NCBI GenBank assembly: GCA_964619125.1
Contig: CAZUCA010000005.1
Location: 18,164 to 82,163 of the forward strand
Origin: Owenweeksia sp964619125
GTDB taxonomy: Bacteria > Bacteroidota > Bacteroidia > Flavobacteriales > Schleiferiaceae
Length of the DNA stretch: 64,000 nucleotides
Direction of reading: 5' to 3'
The notes below the pieces were generated by a model that saw nothing but the letters and a program-made list of their open reading frames with translations, had not been told where the DNA came from and searched no databases. Of the stretch, positions 36,349 through 45,359 are shown piece by piece (positions within the stretch are counted from its first letter, which is position 1; each line of letters begins with the position of its first letter). Position numbers and translations under genes: made by a program.

Positions 36349-37026
36349 ATGAGAAACCTTACCGTAATAAATGACGCAGGCTGGAGCCAAAAGTTGTCTG
36401 GTGAATTCAGCTCAGGCTACTTCAAGTCTTTAACGCAGGAACTAGAAAACGAGTATAACTCCCACACGGTATACCCGCCGGCCGATAAAATTTTTCAGGC
36501 CCTGGAAATCACACCTTTAGAACAAGTCAAAGTAGTAATCTTAGGGCAAGATCCGTACCACGGTGACGGACAGGCCCACGGACTCGCCTTTTCAGTGCCT
36601 GAAGGGGTGCAGCACCCACCCTCGCTGCGCAATATCTTCAAGGAACTACAGGAAGATCTAGGCCAGGCCTACCCCAGGAGTGGCGATCTCAGCCCCTGGG
36701 CCCGGCAGGGAGTACTGCTGCTGAACACCGGTTTAACGGTGCGCCAAAAAGCCGCGGGCTCTCATACCGGCCTGGGCTGGTCCCGTTTTACCGATGCCAT
36801 TATCAGCACCATTAACCGCGAGAAGCAGGGGGTTATCTTCGTTTTATGGGGCAGTCTTGCTCAACAAAAAAAGCCGCTGATCAGCACTCCGCCACATCAC
36901 CTCATAGAAGCACCACACCCTTCGCCCCTCTCTGCCTACCGGGGATTTTTCGGCAGCCGCCCTTTCTCCAACATCAATGCCATCCTGCAGGAGCAGGGTC
37001 ACCCCCCCATAAACTGGCAATTGTGA
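36349..37026 (+). CDS. ung: Uracil-DNA glycosylase
   Basis: Ung removes uracil from DNA as the first step of base-excision repair. The 225 residues match family 1 UDGs, with the catalytic water-activating loop GQDPYHGDGQAHG (Asp 68, His 71), the LNTGLTVRQ motif, VLWGSLAQ and the DNA-intercalating Leu loop APHPSPLSAYRGFFGS. ATG 36349 is used; a TTG two codons earlier is possible. It is divergent from the small lipoprotein-ytxJ operon, and its stop overlaps the next gene's GTG (GTGA). Confidence 0.97.
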   Translation: MRNLTVINDAGWSQKLSGEFSSGYFKSLTQELENEYNSHTVYPPADKIFQALEITPLEQVKVVILGQDPYHGDGQAHGLAFSVPEGVQHPPSLRNIFKELQEDLGQAYPRSGDLSPWARQGVLLLNTGLTVRQKAAGSHTGLGWSRFTDAIISTINREKQGVIFVLWGSLAQQKKPLISTPPHHLIEAPHPSPLSAYRGFFGSRPFSNINAILQEQGHPPINWQL

Positions 37027-38663
37027 AAGCACTTTGGGGCGCTGTTTTGATTTTTTTGACCCTGGGCCTGCAGGCTCAGGTTTACCAGCTGGATAATAGC
37101 GCTGATTTGCCCGATGACCTCCAAAACGATATCCGGCAATTGTTAGCCACCCCCAACTCAGCTCAAGCACCATCTATGGCTACCGACCTCAAGAACTTGC
37201 TTTACCGGCAGGGCTATTACCTGGCGGAAATAAAAAGCCGTTTCGCCGCCGATACTATCAGACTGACTATTGACCCCGGTCCCCGCCTATATCAGGAGCG
37301 CTTTCAACTGAGCTACGACCAAAACATCTTAATCCCTCCTCCCCGCCAGTCATTATACCAACCGCTGAACTTTGAAGAAGAGAGCAATTACTACCTTAAC
37401 TTTCTTGAGAATCACGGCTATCCCTTTGCAGAAATAAAGCTGGACCGCTATAGTCTTAAAAAGGACACCCTGAGAGGGCTATGGTTAATTGAACCGGGCC
37501 CCTTGCGCCGTTTCGACAGTCTGGTCATAAAGGGGTTTGACCGCTTTTCGCCCAGTGTGCTGAAATACGATCTGGCTTACCGCCGGGGTATGCTCTACAG
37601 TGAGAGCTACCTCAATTCGCTGCCGGCCCGGGTAGAAGGGGTAGAATACCTGCAAAGCCAGCGTGCACCAGCAGTGGCCTTTACCCGCAGCAAAAGCATT
37701 TTATACCTCTATCTGCAAGAGCGAAAAGGCAACCAGGTAGATGGAGTGTTAGGTCTAAACACCGATGAAAACGGCAAGGTAAGCCTCAATGGTGATTTTC
37801 AGCTAAGGCTGTTACACGCCTTTAAAAGCGGTGAAGAGATAAAACTGCGCTGGCGCCGTCCCGATGAAAGTGTTCAATCACTGAACCTGCTGGTGGAAGT
37901 GCCCTATCTCTTCCGAAGCCCGCTATGGTGGCGAAACCAACTGGAAATTTTCCGGCAGGACAGCAGCTTTGTCAATTTTGCCATTCAAAGTGATCTTAAA
38001 TATCTATTGAGCAGCCGTAAATTCCTGACCGGTGGAATTGAATACAAAGGCTCCAGTGCGCTTGAGGGAGCTGAGGGCATTAATGAATTATCGACTTTCA
38101 ACGCCCTTTTCTATCGCCTGGGACTGGAGTTAAGCCAAAGCGATCGCCTGTTATTGCCTCAGCGGGGTTACGAATTGCGCGCGGCGGTAGGGCGGGGCGA
38201 CCGCCAAACAGGAGGAAGCAGTATAAATCAATATGACTACCGGCTGCAGTCAGCCGCCTATTTCAATCCCTGGACCAGGCATGTTTTTAAAATAGGCCTC
38301 AACAGTAGCGCCCTGTTTAGCCCTGACTATCTAAGCAATGAAGTTTATCGCATCGGGGGGCTCAGAAGCCTGCGCGGCTTTAACGAGCAGAGTATTTACA
38401 GCAGCGCCTACGGTATTGCCACCCTGGAATACCGTTTTAGCATTGGTAATTACGACTATCTGGGACTATTCAGCGATATTGCCTACACTGAAAACCGGGT
38501 AGCTCCCTATCGCCAGAGTTGGCTCACCGGACTGGGTGCCGGTATCAATTTCGAAACCGGGGGAGGAATCTTTTCCCTGTTTTTTGCGGTTGGCAAAAGT
38601 GATGACACTAATTTTGACCTGCGGACCACCAAAGTACATTTCGGCTATGTCAATCAGTTTTGA
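37023..38663 (+). CDS. Omp85/TamA-like outer-membrane protein
   Basis: A 546-residue protein with a signal peptide (GAVLIFLTLGLQAQ), two or three POTRA-like segments (about 80-240), and a C-terminal beta-barrel. The barrel holds the Omp85 loop-6 signature RIGGLRSLRGFNEQS and ends with VHFGYVNQF. Family members insert or translocate outer-membrane proteins or lipids; this one is shorter than BamA and resembles the TamA or surface-antigen branch. The GTG at 37023 overlaps the ung stop (GTGA) and immediately precedes the signal peptide; no ATG is available near it, since the frame upstream lies inside ung. Confidence 0.85.
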   Translation: MKALWGAVLIFLTLGLQAQVYQLDNSADLPDDLQNDIRQLLATPNSAQAPSMATDLKNLLYRQGYYLAEIKSRFAADTIRLTIDPGPRLYQERFQLSYDQNILIPPPRQSLYQPLNFEEESNYYLNFLENHGYPFAEIKLDRYSLKKDTLRGLWLIEPGPLRRFDSLVIKGFDRFSPSVLKYDLAYRRGMLYSESYLNSLPARVEGVEYLQSQRAPAVAFTRSKSILYLYLQERKGNQVDGVLGLNTDENGKVSLNGDFQLRLLHAFKSGEEIKLRWRRPDESVQSLNLLVEVPYLFRSPLWWRNQLEIFRQDSSFVNFAIQSDLKYLLSSRKFLTGGIEYKGSSALEGAEGINELSTFNALFYRLGLELSQSDRLLLPQRGYELRAAVGRGDRQTGGSSINQYDYRLQSAAYFNPWTRHVFKIGLNSSALFSPDYLSNEVYRIGGLRSLRGFNEQSIYSSAYGIATLEYRFSIGNYDYLGLFSDIAYTENRVAPYRQSWLTGLGAGINFETGGGIFSLFFAVGKSDDTNFDLRTTKVHFGYVNQF

Positions 38664-38691
38664 GCACTGCTTTAAAGCTGCCGCTTTTGAA

Positions 38692-38699
38692 TATTTTTG
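38692..38699 (+). promoter_or_regulatory. -7-like element before the GWxTD gene
   Basis: TATTTTTG fits TAnnTTTG and lies 53 bases before ATG 38753. No clear -33 TTTG is present; a TTTA lies at about the right spacing. Confidence 0.35.
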
Positions 38700-38752
38700 C
38701 AATTTAGGGCGTTAACAAGAGGTAGAATGTGGCATCAAAAAACTTATCCGTC

Positions 38753-40105
38753 ATGAAAAAAGGACTACTGAGCCTGCTGTCGCTACTGGCCATTTTCGGC
38801 CTGCTAAGCAGTTGTGGCAGTTCAAAAGGCTATCAGGCCAGCGATATCTCCTATATATATGACAGTCGTGAACTGGCGCCCCGTCCCAATTTTGTGGTTT
38901 ATCACCTCAATGAAGAACAGAGCGAGATTCACTACCGCATCAACGCGGTGGATTTGCTCTATATGAGGGATGCCGTTAAAAATGACTACTACAGCGAAGT
39001 TAAAATCCGCTACCAGGTCATACCCAGTTTTGAAAATACCACGGTACTTGACAGTGGCTCCATTGATCTGACCGACCGCGCCCAGGCGCCACCCCAGAAA
39101 GCCCTGATTGGCAATTTTACCGTAAATACTCCCAGGGAAGAAAAGAGCAAGCAATTTGTGGTGAAGATTACCCTCACTGACCTCAACCGCAATGTGAGTT
39201 TCGACAACTTTCTGCGCCTCAATAAAACCTCTGAGCTTGGTAATCAATACTACCTGCTGACCGATACCAGCGGCCAGGTGATTTTTAAAAACCACGTGCC
39301 AAAGGGGGTTCCCATTCAAATTCATCACAGCCGCCGCGATCTTTCGCGTAGTTATGTAAGCGTGTACAAACGTGATTTTCCCATTGCCTTACCGCCCTAC
39401 AGCAGTATGCGCGAAGAGTCCTTTGATTTAAGCCCCGATACCACCTATGTGCTGAATCTATCCCGTCCCCTCAGCCTGGCCGAAAATGCCTTTTATCACA
39501 TCCGGCTCGATACCAGTCAATGGGATGGATTTACCCTGTACTCATTTTACGATGAATTTCCCTTTGTGGCCCGCCGCCTGCATATGGCCCCTCCCCTGCG
39601 CTACCTTACCACCAAACGCGAGTTTGAAGAACTGGCCTCGGCCCTCGAAGATCCTGCTGCTGCCAAGGAGGTGGTGGATGACTTCTGGCTGAAACGGGCA
39701 GGCAGCATTGAACGCAGTCAGATGTTGGTGGAAGCCTACTACAGCCGGGTGCAGGAGGCCAATATGTTTTTCAGTTCCTACCTCGAAGGCTGGAAAACCG
39801 ACCGGGGCATCATTTATACCGTTTACGGTCCGCCAGACAAAGTTTATCGGAGCAGTACGGGGGAAAGCTGGGTGTATGGCGACGAAAACTCTAGCTTGTC
39901 CTACCTCTTCAGTTTTCTGAAAGTGAGTAACCCCTTTACCGATAACGATTACTCCCTCGACCGTTCGGGCAGTTACCGGTACGGCTGGGGCCAGGCCATT
40001 GAATCATGGCGCAACGGTCATGTTTACAACTCCAACGACATAAAGCAAGAACAGAATGAACAAGAGCAAAACCGCTACCGGCAAAGACCTCCTTATTGGT
40101 ACTAG
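38753..40105 (+). CDS. GWxTD domain lipoprotein
   Basis: A 450-residue protein with a lipoprotein signal (FGLLSSCGSSK) and the C-terminal GWxTD domain (EGWKTDRGIIYTVYGPPDKV ... SWVYG). The domain is widespread in Bacteroidota and related phyla; its function is not established. The first ~300 residues form predicted beta-rich repeats with no family I recognise. The start is set at ATG 38753, directly before the signal peptide; a GTG at 38729 adds eight residues. Its last 50 bases overlap the start of rlmB in another frame, so the two are translationally coupled. Confidence 0.87.
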   Translation: MKKGLLSLLSLLAIFGLLSSCGSSKGYQASDISYIYDSRELAPRPNFVVYHLNEEQSEIHYRINAVDLLYMRDAVKNDYYSEVKIRYQVIPSFENTTVLDSGSIDLTDRAQAPPQKALIGNFTVNTPREEKSKQFVVKITLTDLNRNVSFDNFLRLNKTSELGNQYYLLTDTSGQVIFKNHVPKGVPIQIHHSRRDLSRSYVSVYKRDFPIALPPYSSMREESFDLSPDTTYVLNLSRPLSLAENAFYHIRLDTSQWDGFTLYSFYDEFPFVARRLHMAPPLRYLTTKREFEELASALEDPAAAKEVVDDFWLKRAGSIERSQMLVEAYYSRVQEANMFFSSYLEGWKTDRGIIYTVYGPPDKVYRSSTGESWVYGDENSSLSYLFSFLKVSNPFTDNDYSLDRSGSYRYGWGQAIESWRNGHVYNSNDIKQEQNEQEQNRYRQRPPYWY

Positions 40106-40808
40106 ACCGGTACTGGAAGCTTTGCAGGCCGGAAAGGAGATCGACAAAATTTTTATCCAGAAGGGCTTACAGAGTCAAACATTTAGTGAACTCTGGCCTC
40201 TTATCCAGGAGCACGAGGTTACCTATCAGTACGTGCCGGTAGAAAAGCTCAACCGCATCACCCGCAAAAATCACCAGGGGGTGGTGGCCTTTACGGCGGC
40301 AGTCAATTTTCATAAGCTGGAGGAAATTGTGGCCCGGGCTTATGAGAATGGCGAAGATCCCCTGCTGCTAATGCTTGACCGTGTCACGGACGTGCGCAAT
40401 TTTGGCGCTATCAGCCGCACCGCCGAATGTGTGGGTGCACATGGCATTGTAATTCCCACCCGTAACAGTGCCCCGGTAAATTTTGATGCTCTCAAAACTT
40501 CGGCCGGCGCCCTGAATTATATTCCGGTATGTCGTGAAAAAAACCTCAAGGAAAGTATCGAGTTCCTTAAGAACTCAGGAATTAAAGTAATTGCCTGTAC
40601 CGAAAAGGCGGAGAATCTGGTATACCATAGCGACCTCAGCGGGCCAGCCTGCATCCTGATGGGTTCTGAAGAAAACGGCATTTCACCCGAATACCTGAAA
40701 CTGGTAACTCACTCGGTAAAACTGCCCATGCACGGCAATATCGGTTCGCTGAATGTGTCCGTGGCCACCGGGGCCATTCTCTACGAGCTGCTTCGCCAGC
40801 GCGGCTAA
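40056..40808 (+). CDS. rlmB: 23S rRNA (guanosine-2'-O-)-methyltransferase RlmB
   Basis: A SpoU-family trefoil-knot methyltransferase that 2'-O-methylates G2251 of 23S rRNA. The 250 residues contain the N-terminal L30e-like substrate-binding domain (LLIGTRPVLEALQAG), then the knot motifs NFGAISRTAECVGAHG, LMGSEENGIS and GSLNVSVATGAILYELLRQ. The starting ATG lies within the 3' end of the GWxTD gene. Ten bases separate its stop from the M1 peptidase start. I cannot exclude another SpoU target such as TrmH-like specificity. Confidence 0.93.
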   Translation: MNKSKTATGKDLLIGTRPVLEALQAGKEIDKIFIQKGLQSQTFSELWPLIQEHEVTYQYVPVEKLNRITRKNHQGVVAFTAAVNFHKLEEIVARAYENGEDPLLLMLDRVTDVRNFGAISRTAECVGAHGIVIPTRNSAPVNFDALKTSAGALNYIPVCREKNLKESIEFLKNSGIKVIACTEKAENLVYHSDLSGPACILMGSEENGISPEYLKLVTHSVKLPMHGNIGSLNVSVATGAILYELLRQRG

Positions 40809-40818
40809 AATCTCTAGT

Positions 40819-43203
40819 ATGATGAAAAAACTCAGCTTGCTCTTTTGCCTGGCATTTTTTTGCCTCGGTTCCTCCCTCAAAGCCCAGTTCCGCTGCCAGG
40901 AGTGGAAGCAAGAAAAAGCGGCCGGTAGTGATCCTTCCCTTGACTACAGCGCTCGCTCCGACACTTTTGATATTCTGCACTTTGCGCTGGCACTCGATTT
41001 TACTGCCCTGCCCTCGCGCTATCTTAAGGGCAAAGCCACTATAAGTCTTAAAGCACTACAGAATCACCAAGGCAAGCTCAATCTAGACCTGCTGCAACTG
41101 CAGGTTGACTCTGTTTGGCAGAATGGCCAGGCCGTAAGCTTTAGCCACAACGATACCATCCTCAGTGTGGATCTGCTCCCCGGCACACCCACTCAGCAGC
41201 AATTTGATATCAGCGTATTCTACCAGGGTAACCCACCCGGAGATGGCAGTGGCTGGGGCGGTTGGCACCAAAATAACGGTTACTACTTTAACCTGGGGGT
41301 TGGTTTCGCGGCAAACCCTCATCCCTATGGCCGGGCCTGGCACCCCTGCTTTGACAATTTTGTGGAGAAAGCCACTTACGATTTTGAAATCCTGACCAGG
41401 AGTCCCTTAAAGGCCTACGCCAATGGCTTATTGGTGTCTGAGGTAAAGCTGGGAGGTGACAGCCTGCGCAGTAATTGGCAGATGACTGACTCCATTCCCA
41501 GCTACCTGGCTTCGGTTGCTATAAGCAACTATGCTGAGGTGCATGACACTTTTGCGCTGATGCAGCGTCCGGTGCCGGTACAATTAATGGCCCGCCCTGC
41601 TGACAGTCTTGCCCTGATACAAAGCTTTGACCGCCTTCTCCCCATCAGCCAGGCCCTGGAGGCCAGTTTCGGCCCGTATCGCTGGCAAAAAATTGGCTAT
41701 GCCGCCACCACTACCGGGGCCATGGAACACGCCACCAGCATCCATATGCCGGTAAACCTGGTACGCAACGGGCAGGGTGAAGATATCATTGCTCATGAGC
41801 TTGCCCATCACTGGTGGGGCAACCTGGTTACCTGCGAGACGGATGCCGACATGTGGATCAACGAAGGCATGGCTGAGTACAGCAGTCACCTCTATACTGA
41901 AGCGGTTGACAGCCGCCAACAATACCTGGCGATGGTAAGAGCCAACCAGCACTTTGTACTGTCTGAGGCGCATAAGCGCGACGATGGCTACAAGGCCATT
42001 TACGGCTTAGATCACCAGTACGTTTATGGCGCGCACGTCTACCAAAAAGGAGCTATGGTGGGTCATAACCTGCGCCATTACCTTGGCGACAGCCTCTTCG
42101 CGGTTTCGCTAAGCCAATTGCTGAGTCAGAATGCTTTTGGTAATCTCAACAGCACCGAGTTCAGAGATCAGCTTAGCAGCCTGAGCGGAACCAGCTTAAC
42201 TGACTTTTTTAACAACCAGGTATTTCAGCCCGGCTTTGCTTCCTACTCCATCGATTCACTGTACAGCAGTGCGAACAGCAATGGCTATGAAGTAAGCCTC
42301 ACCACGGTTCAGCGCCTGCACCACGCCCCTTCCCTACATCAAAATGTAGCGCTTAAGCTCAGTTTTTTCGGCGGTAACGGGGAAAGAGAAGATTTCACTC
42401 TTATGCACCATGGCTCTAAAACCTTGCATCAGATTTCCGCTCTTTCTTTTGATGCGGAATATGCCACCCTGAATTATGAGGGCGGTTTGCTGGCGGCTGA
42501 CACCTATGACCGTCGCAATATCAACACTACCGGTATATTAAGCCGTGATTATGGAGGTATCGACCTTAAAGTAAACAGCCTGACGGACACTGCCGAGGCC
42601 ATAATTATCCAACACTGGGCCGGGCCTGGAGGCAAAACTCCGCAGGCTGCTGACGTAAGACTCTCGGGCCGGCGCTTTTGGACCATAACCGGCAATTTTG
42701 AAGGACGAGCAGCGCTGGCTGCCCAAATACCCATACGGGGTGCTTCCGGTGAATGGGAGGCCGATTTGCTGGCGAGCACCGGCGATAGCCTGGTGCTCCT
42801 GTACCGCGGAGAGGGATGGCAGGAGTGGATGCTATGGCCCCACCAGCAGGTGAATGTATTTGGCCCGGCCGGTAATATGCAAGGTTGGGTGGATGCGGAT
42901 AGCCTGTTGCCGGGAGATTACGTACTGGCCAATGCCTCCAACAATATTGGCCTGGTAGAAAGAGCGCTACCCGCAAACTTTGAAGTTTTTCCCAATCCTG
43001 CCCGTGATTCAGTACGGGTAATTTTTGTCGAAAAAAAGCCTGGAAAGAGGCAGCTTAAAATTTTCACACTGGGAGGGCAGTTAATTAGGGAGATGGAAAT
43101 TTCGGGCCATCAAAAAGAACTAAATATTTCGCTGGAAAATCCGGGCCAGAAATTGCTATTGATGGTGGATGGTGAAATTAAAATATTGATCCTCAACAAC
43201 TAA
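40819..43203 (+). CDS. M1 family metallopeptidase with T9SS sorting domain
   Basis: A 794-residue secreted zinc aminopeptidase. After a signal peptide (cleavage near SLKAQ) come the M1 N-terminal saddle domain, the exopeptidase motif GAMEH (Glu 303), and the zinc site HELAHHWWGN with His 326, Glu 327, His 330 and distal Glu 349 (NEGMAEY). The family usually has GAMEN; His 304 replaces the final Asn. The C-terminus is a short T9SS type A sorting domain (FEVFPNPARDSVRVIF ... ILILNN), so the enzyme is expected at the cell surface or in the medium, where it would trim peptides for uptake. Start at the paired ATGs 40819/40822. Confidence 0.92.
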   Translation: MMKKLSLLFCLAFFCLGSSLKAQFRCQEWKQEKAAGSDPSLDYSARSDTFDILHFALALDFTALPSRYLKGKATISLKALQNHQGKLNLDLLQLQVDSVWQNGQAVSFSHNDTILSVDLLPGTPTQQQFDISVFYQGNPPGDGSGWGGWHQNNGYYFNLGVGFAANPHPYGRAWHPCFDNFVEKATYDFEILTRSPLKAYANGLLVSEVKLGGDSLRSNWQMTDSIPSYLASVAISNYAEVHDTFALMQRPVPVQLMARPADSLALIQSFDRLLPISQALEASFGPYRWQKIGYAATTTGAMEHATSIHMPVNLVRNGQGEDIIAHELAHHWWGNLVTCETDADMWINEGMAEYSSHLYTEAVDSRQQYLAMVRANQHFVLSEAHKRDDGYKAIYGLDHQYVYGAHVYQKGAMVGHNLRHYLGDSLFAVSLSQLLSQNAFGNLNSTEFRDQLSSLSGTSLTDFFNNQVFQPGFASYSIDSLYSSANSNGYEVSLTTVQRLHHAPSLHQNVALKLSFFGGNGEREDFTLMHHGSKTLHQISALSFDAEYATLNYEGGLLAADTYDRRNINTTGILSRDYGGIDLKVNSLTDTAEAIIIQHWAGPGGKTPQAADVRLSGRRFWTITGNFEGRAALAAQIPIRGASGEWEADLLASTGDSLVLLYRGEGWQEWMLWPHQQVNVFGPAGNMQGWVDADSLLPGDYVLANASNNIGLVERALPANFEVFPNPARDSVRVIFVEKKPGKRQLKIFTLGGQLIREMEISGHQKELNISLENPGQKLLLMVDGEIKILILNN

Positions 43204-43257
43204 GATATCGCCTTACCAACAAAAAAGTTTGGAAAGAAGCTATAACTTAGTATATGT

Positions 43258-45315
43258 TTGCCAGGTTTTTTGATAACCTTTGCTGTTACGCGACGCATTA
43301 GAAACATATTGTTAACTCTCTCGATTTGGCTGGTATTGCCTTTGCACCTTACCGGTCAGGATTTCGATCAAATCAGTACTGACTCGCTGGTTGACCTGGG
43401 TTATGAGGTAATTGCCTCAGACCTGGATTCGGCCTTATTGGTGGGCCGGCAGCTGGTAAAGCGATATGAAAATGGCAGTCAGGAAGCGGGTATCAGGGGC
43501 TATAGCTTGCTGGGATTTACCTACTACTACCAGGATGAGTACCAGAAAGCCATTGATGCTTACCAGCAAAGCCTGAGGATTATTGGTGATGACACCACTT
43601 TTAGCCCTCTCAAAGTTGATATCTATGTCGGTTTGAGCTCCATTGCCTCGCTCCGGGGCGAATATGAGGAGGCGGTAGATCTTATTATCAAAGCTCAGAA
43701 GCACCTCAATGACGACAGCTCCTGGAAAGACCTTCTTTTTGTTTACCAGGCTATTGCTCAAACCTATTATGACATTGGTGATTATGCCAGTGCCATGAAA
43801 TACGTGCAGCAGTGTGAGGAACTCTTTCAAAGATTTGCCAAAAAAAGTAGTGGCAGCAACCCTGTACAGGGCCTTAAAGCCGATTTGTTGCAAATAAAGG
43901 GACAACTGGATTCAGCCCGGGTGTTAGCGCTGAAAGAGCTTCATACCGCCCTTGAAAACCGGCAAAAAAACAGCCTGATCTATGCTTATGAAATCTTGGC
44001 GGCTATTGCCCATAAGGAAGGCAACCTCAAGGAAGCCATCAGTTTACAGCGAAAAAGTTTAGCGGAAGCACGCCAATATGGCGATCATTTTGCACTGATT
44101 ATTGAAGGCTCAGTGCTGGGTATGTACCTTTCAGAGGCCAATGAACTGGAGCAGGCCGCAAGTCTGAAAGAAGAAGTACTGAGGGAAGGCCGGCATTTCC
44201 CCCCCAACCTGGCCCGCAAGCGCATGGCTGAATTTCTGTACAAGCTGGCCGAAAAGCAGGGCGATAGCAGCAAAGCCCTGGAGTATTACAAGGAGCTAAG
44301 CGCCATCGAATTAAGAATGAAGGGGGCCGGCTTCAGCGAAGAGTTGCTGCGTTCCAAATACCTTCTATCCAAAAAAGAAAATGACCTGCTGGAGTTGCGT
44401 TCCACGCTTCAGCAACAAGAAATTTCGGCCCATAACTTCTGGATATACTTCCTAATTTTCTCGGCCCTCGTTCTCAGCATTTTCCTTACCCTTACCATTC
44501 TGGCTTTCCGCAATATCAAGCGTTACAACCGCAAACTCAATCACAAACAAAATATTCTCAACCGGCAACGGAGTGAGCTTAAGCAGCTCAATTATCAACT
44601 GGTGAATGCCAACTCCAATAAAGATCGCCTGCTCTCCATTCTGTCACATGATGTAAGGCAACCCTTTAATCAAACCATTGCCCTGCTGCAAATGCTGGAG
44701 CGTATGGATATGCCCGACAACGGACTACAGGAGGTGGTTGAAAACATCAAAGCATCAGTAAAAGAGCAAAAGCACTCGATTGAAAACCTGCTGACCTGGA
44801 GTAAAAATCAATTGAATGGCATCTCTACCAAGCCGGAAGCGGTGACTATCAAAAGCCTGTTTGAAGACCTCGCTTTTTCATTCCGGTCTTCCCTGGAAGA
44901 AAAGAACCTTTCTTTAAATATCGTGGCTGCCGATGAGCTTGAAGCTTATGTGGATCCCAGCCAACTCGAAATCATCCTGCGAAACCTGCTGGGCAATGCT
45001 ATCAAGTTTTCTCATGACGGCGGTAGAATAATTCTCAAGGCCAGTGAAAATGACGGGCAGGTAATTTTTAGCATGCGCGATTTCGGTGTGGGTATGTCTA
45101 AAACCAAGCTGGCTAAACTGTTGGATGACAAGGAGCATTTTTCGGAAGCCGGTACCCTCAATGAGAGAGGTTCGGGTTTTGGCATGCTGATCATCATGGA
45201 CTTTGTGCGCCAGAACAAGGGGATACTCACGGTGCATAGCGTGCAAAATGAAGGCAGCGAATTTATTATCAGCTTTCCGGCACCGCAGCTTGAGGAAAGA
45301 GAAACCCCCGTCTGA
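43258..45315 (+). CDS. TPR-containing sensor histidine kinase
   Basis: A 685-residue membrane sensor. A signal or leader (LLTLSIWLVLPLHLTGQ) is followed by a periplasmic array of about six to seven TPR units (about 40-370), one transmembrane helix (about 390-415), a coiled linker, the DHp helix with His 464 (LSILSHDVRQPF) and a complete HATPase domain (NLLGNAIKFSHDGG, MRDFGVGMS, GSGFGMLI). The architecture is common in Bacteroidota. No response regulator is adjacent. No in-frame ATG precedes the leader: either TTG 43258 is used, or ATG 43254 with one fewer T in the T6 tract at 43266-43271 restores the frame. Confidence 0.88.
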   Translation: MPGFLITFAVTRRIRNILLTLSIWLVLPLHLTGQDFDQISTDSLVDLGYEVIASDLDSALLVGRQLVKRYENGSQEAGIRGYSLLGFTYYYQDEYQKAIDAYQQSLRIIGDDTTFSPLKVDIYVGLSSIASLRGEYEEAVDLIIKAQKHLNDDSSWKDLLFVYQAIAQTYYDIGDYASAMKYVQQCEELFQRFAKKSSGSNPVQGLKADLLQIKGQLDSARVLALKELHTALENRQKNSLIYAYEILAAIAHKEGNLKEAISLQRKSLAEARQYGDHFALIIEGSVLGMYLSEANELEQAASLKEEVLREGRHFPPNLARKRMAEFLYKLAEKQGDSSKALEYYKELSAIELRMKGAGFSEELLRSKYLLSKKENDLLELRSTLQQQEISAHNFWIYFLIFSALVLSIFLTLTILAFRNIKRYNRKLNHKQNILNRQRSELKQLNYQLVNANSNKDRLLSILSHDVRQPFNQTIALLQMLERMDMPDNGLQEVVENIKASVKEQKHSIENLLTWSKNQLNGISTKPEAVTIKSLFEDLAFSFRSSLEEKNLSLNIVAADELEAYVDPSQLEIILRNLLGNAIKFSHDGGRIILKASENDGQVIFSMRDFGVGMSKTKLAKLLDDKEHFSEAGTLNERGSGFGMLIIMDFVRQNKGILTVHSVQNEGSEFIISFPAPQLEERETPV

Positions 45316-45345
45316 TGACGAGGGTTCCGGTCTTTTCTTCATTAC
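45304..45345 (+). terminator. Possible terminator overlapping the histidine kinase stop
   Basis: ACCCCCGTC pairs with GACGAGGGT (one mismatch) around TGAT, then a T/C-rich stretch follows. It is weaker than others in the window. Confidence 0.45.
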
Positions 45346-45359
45346 TCCAGTAACAAGTC

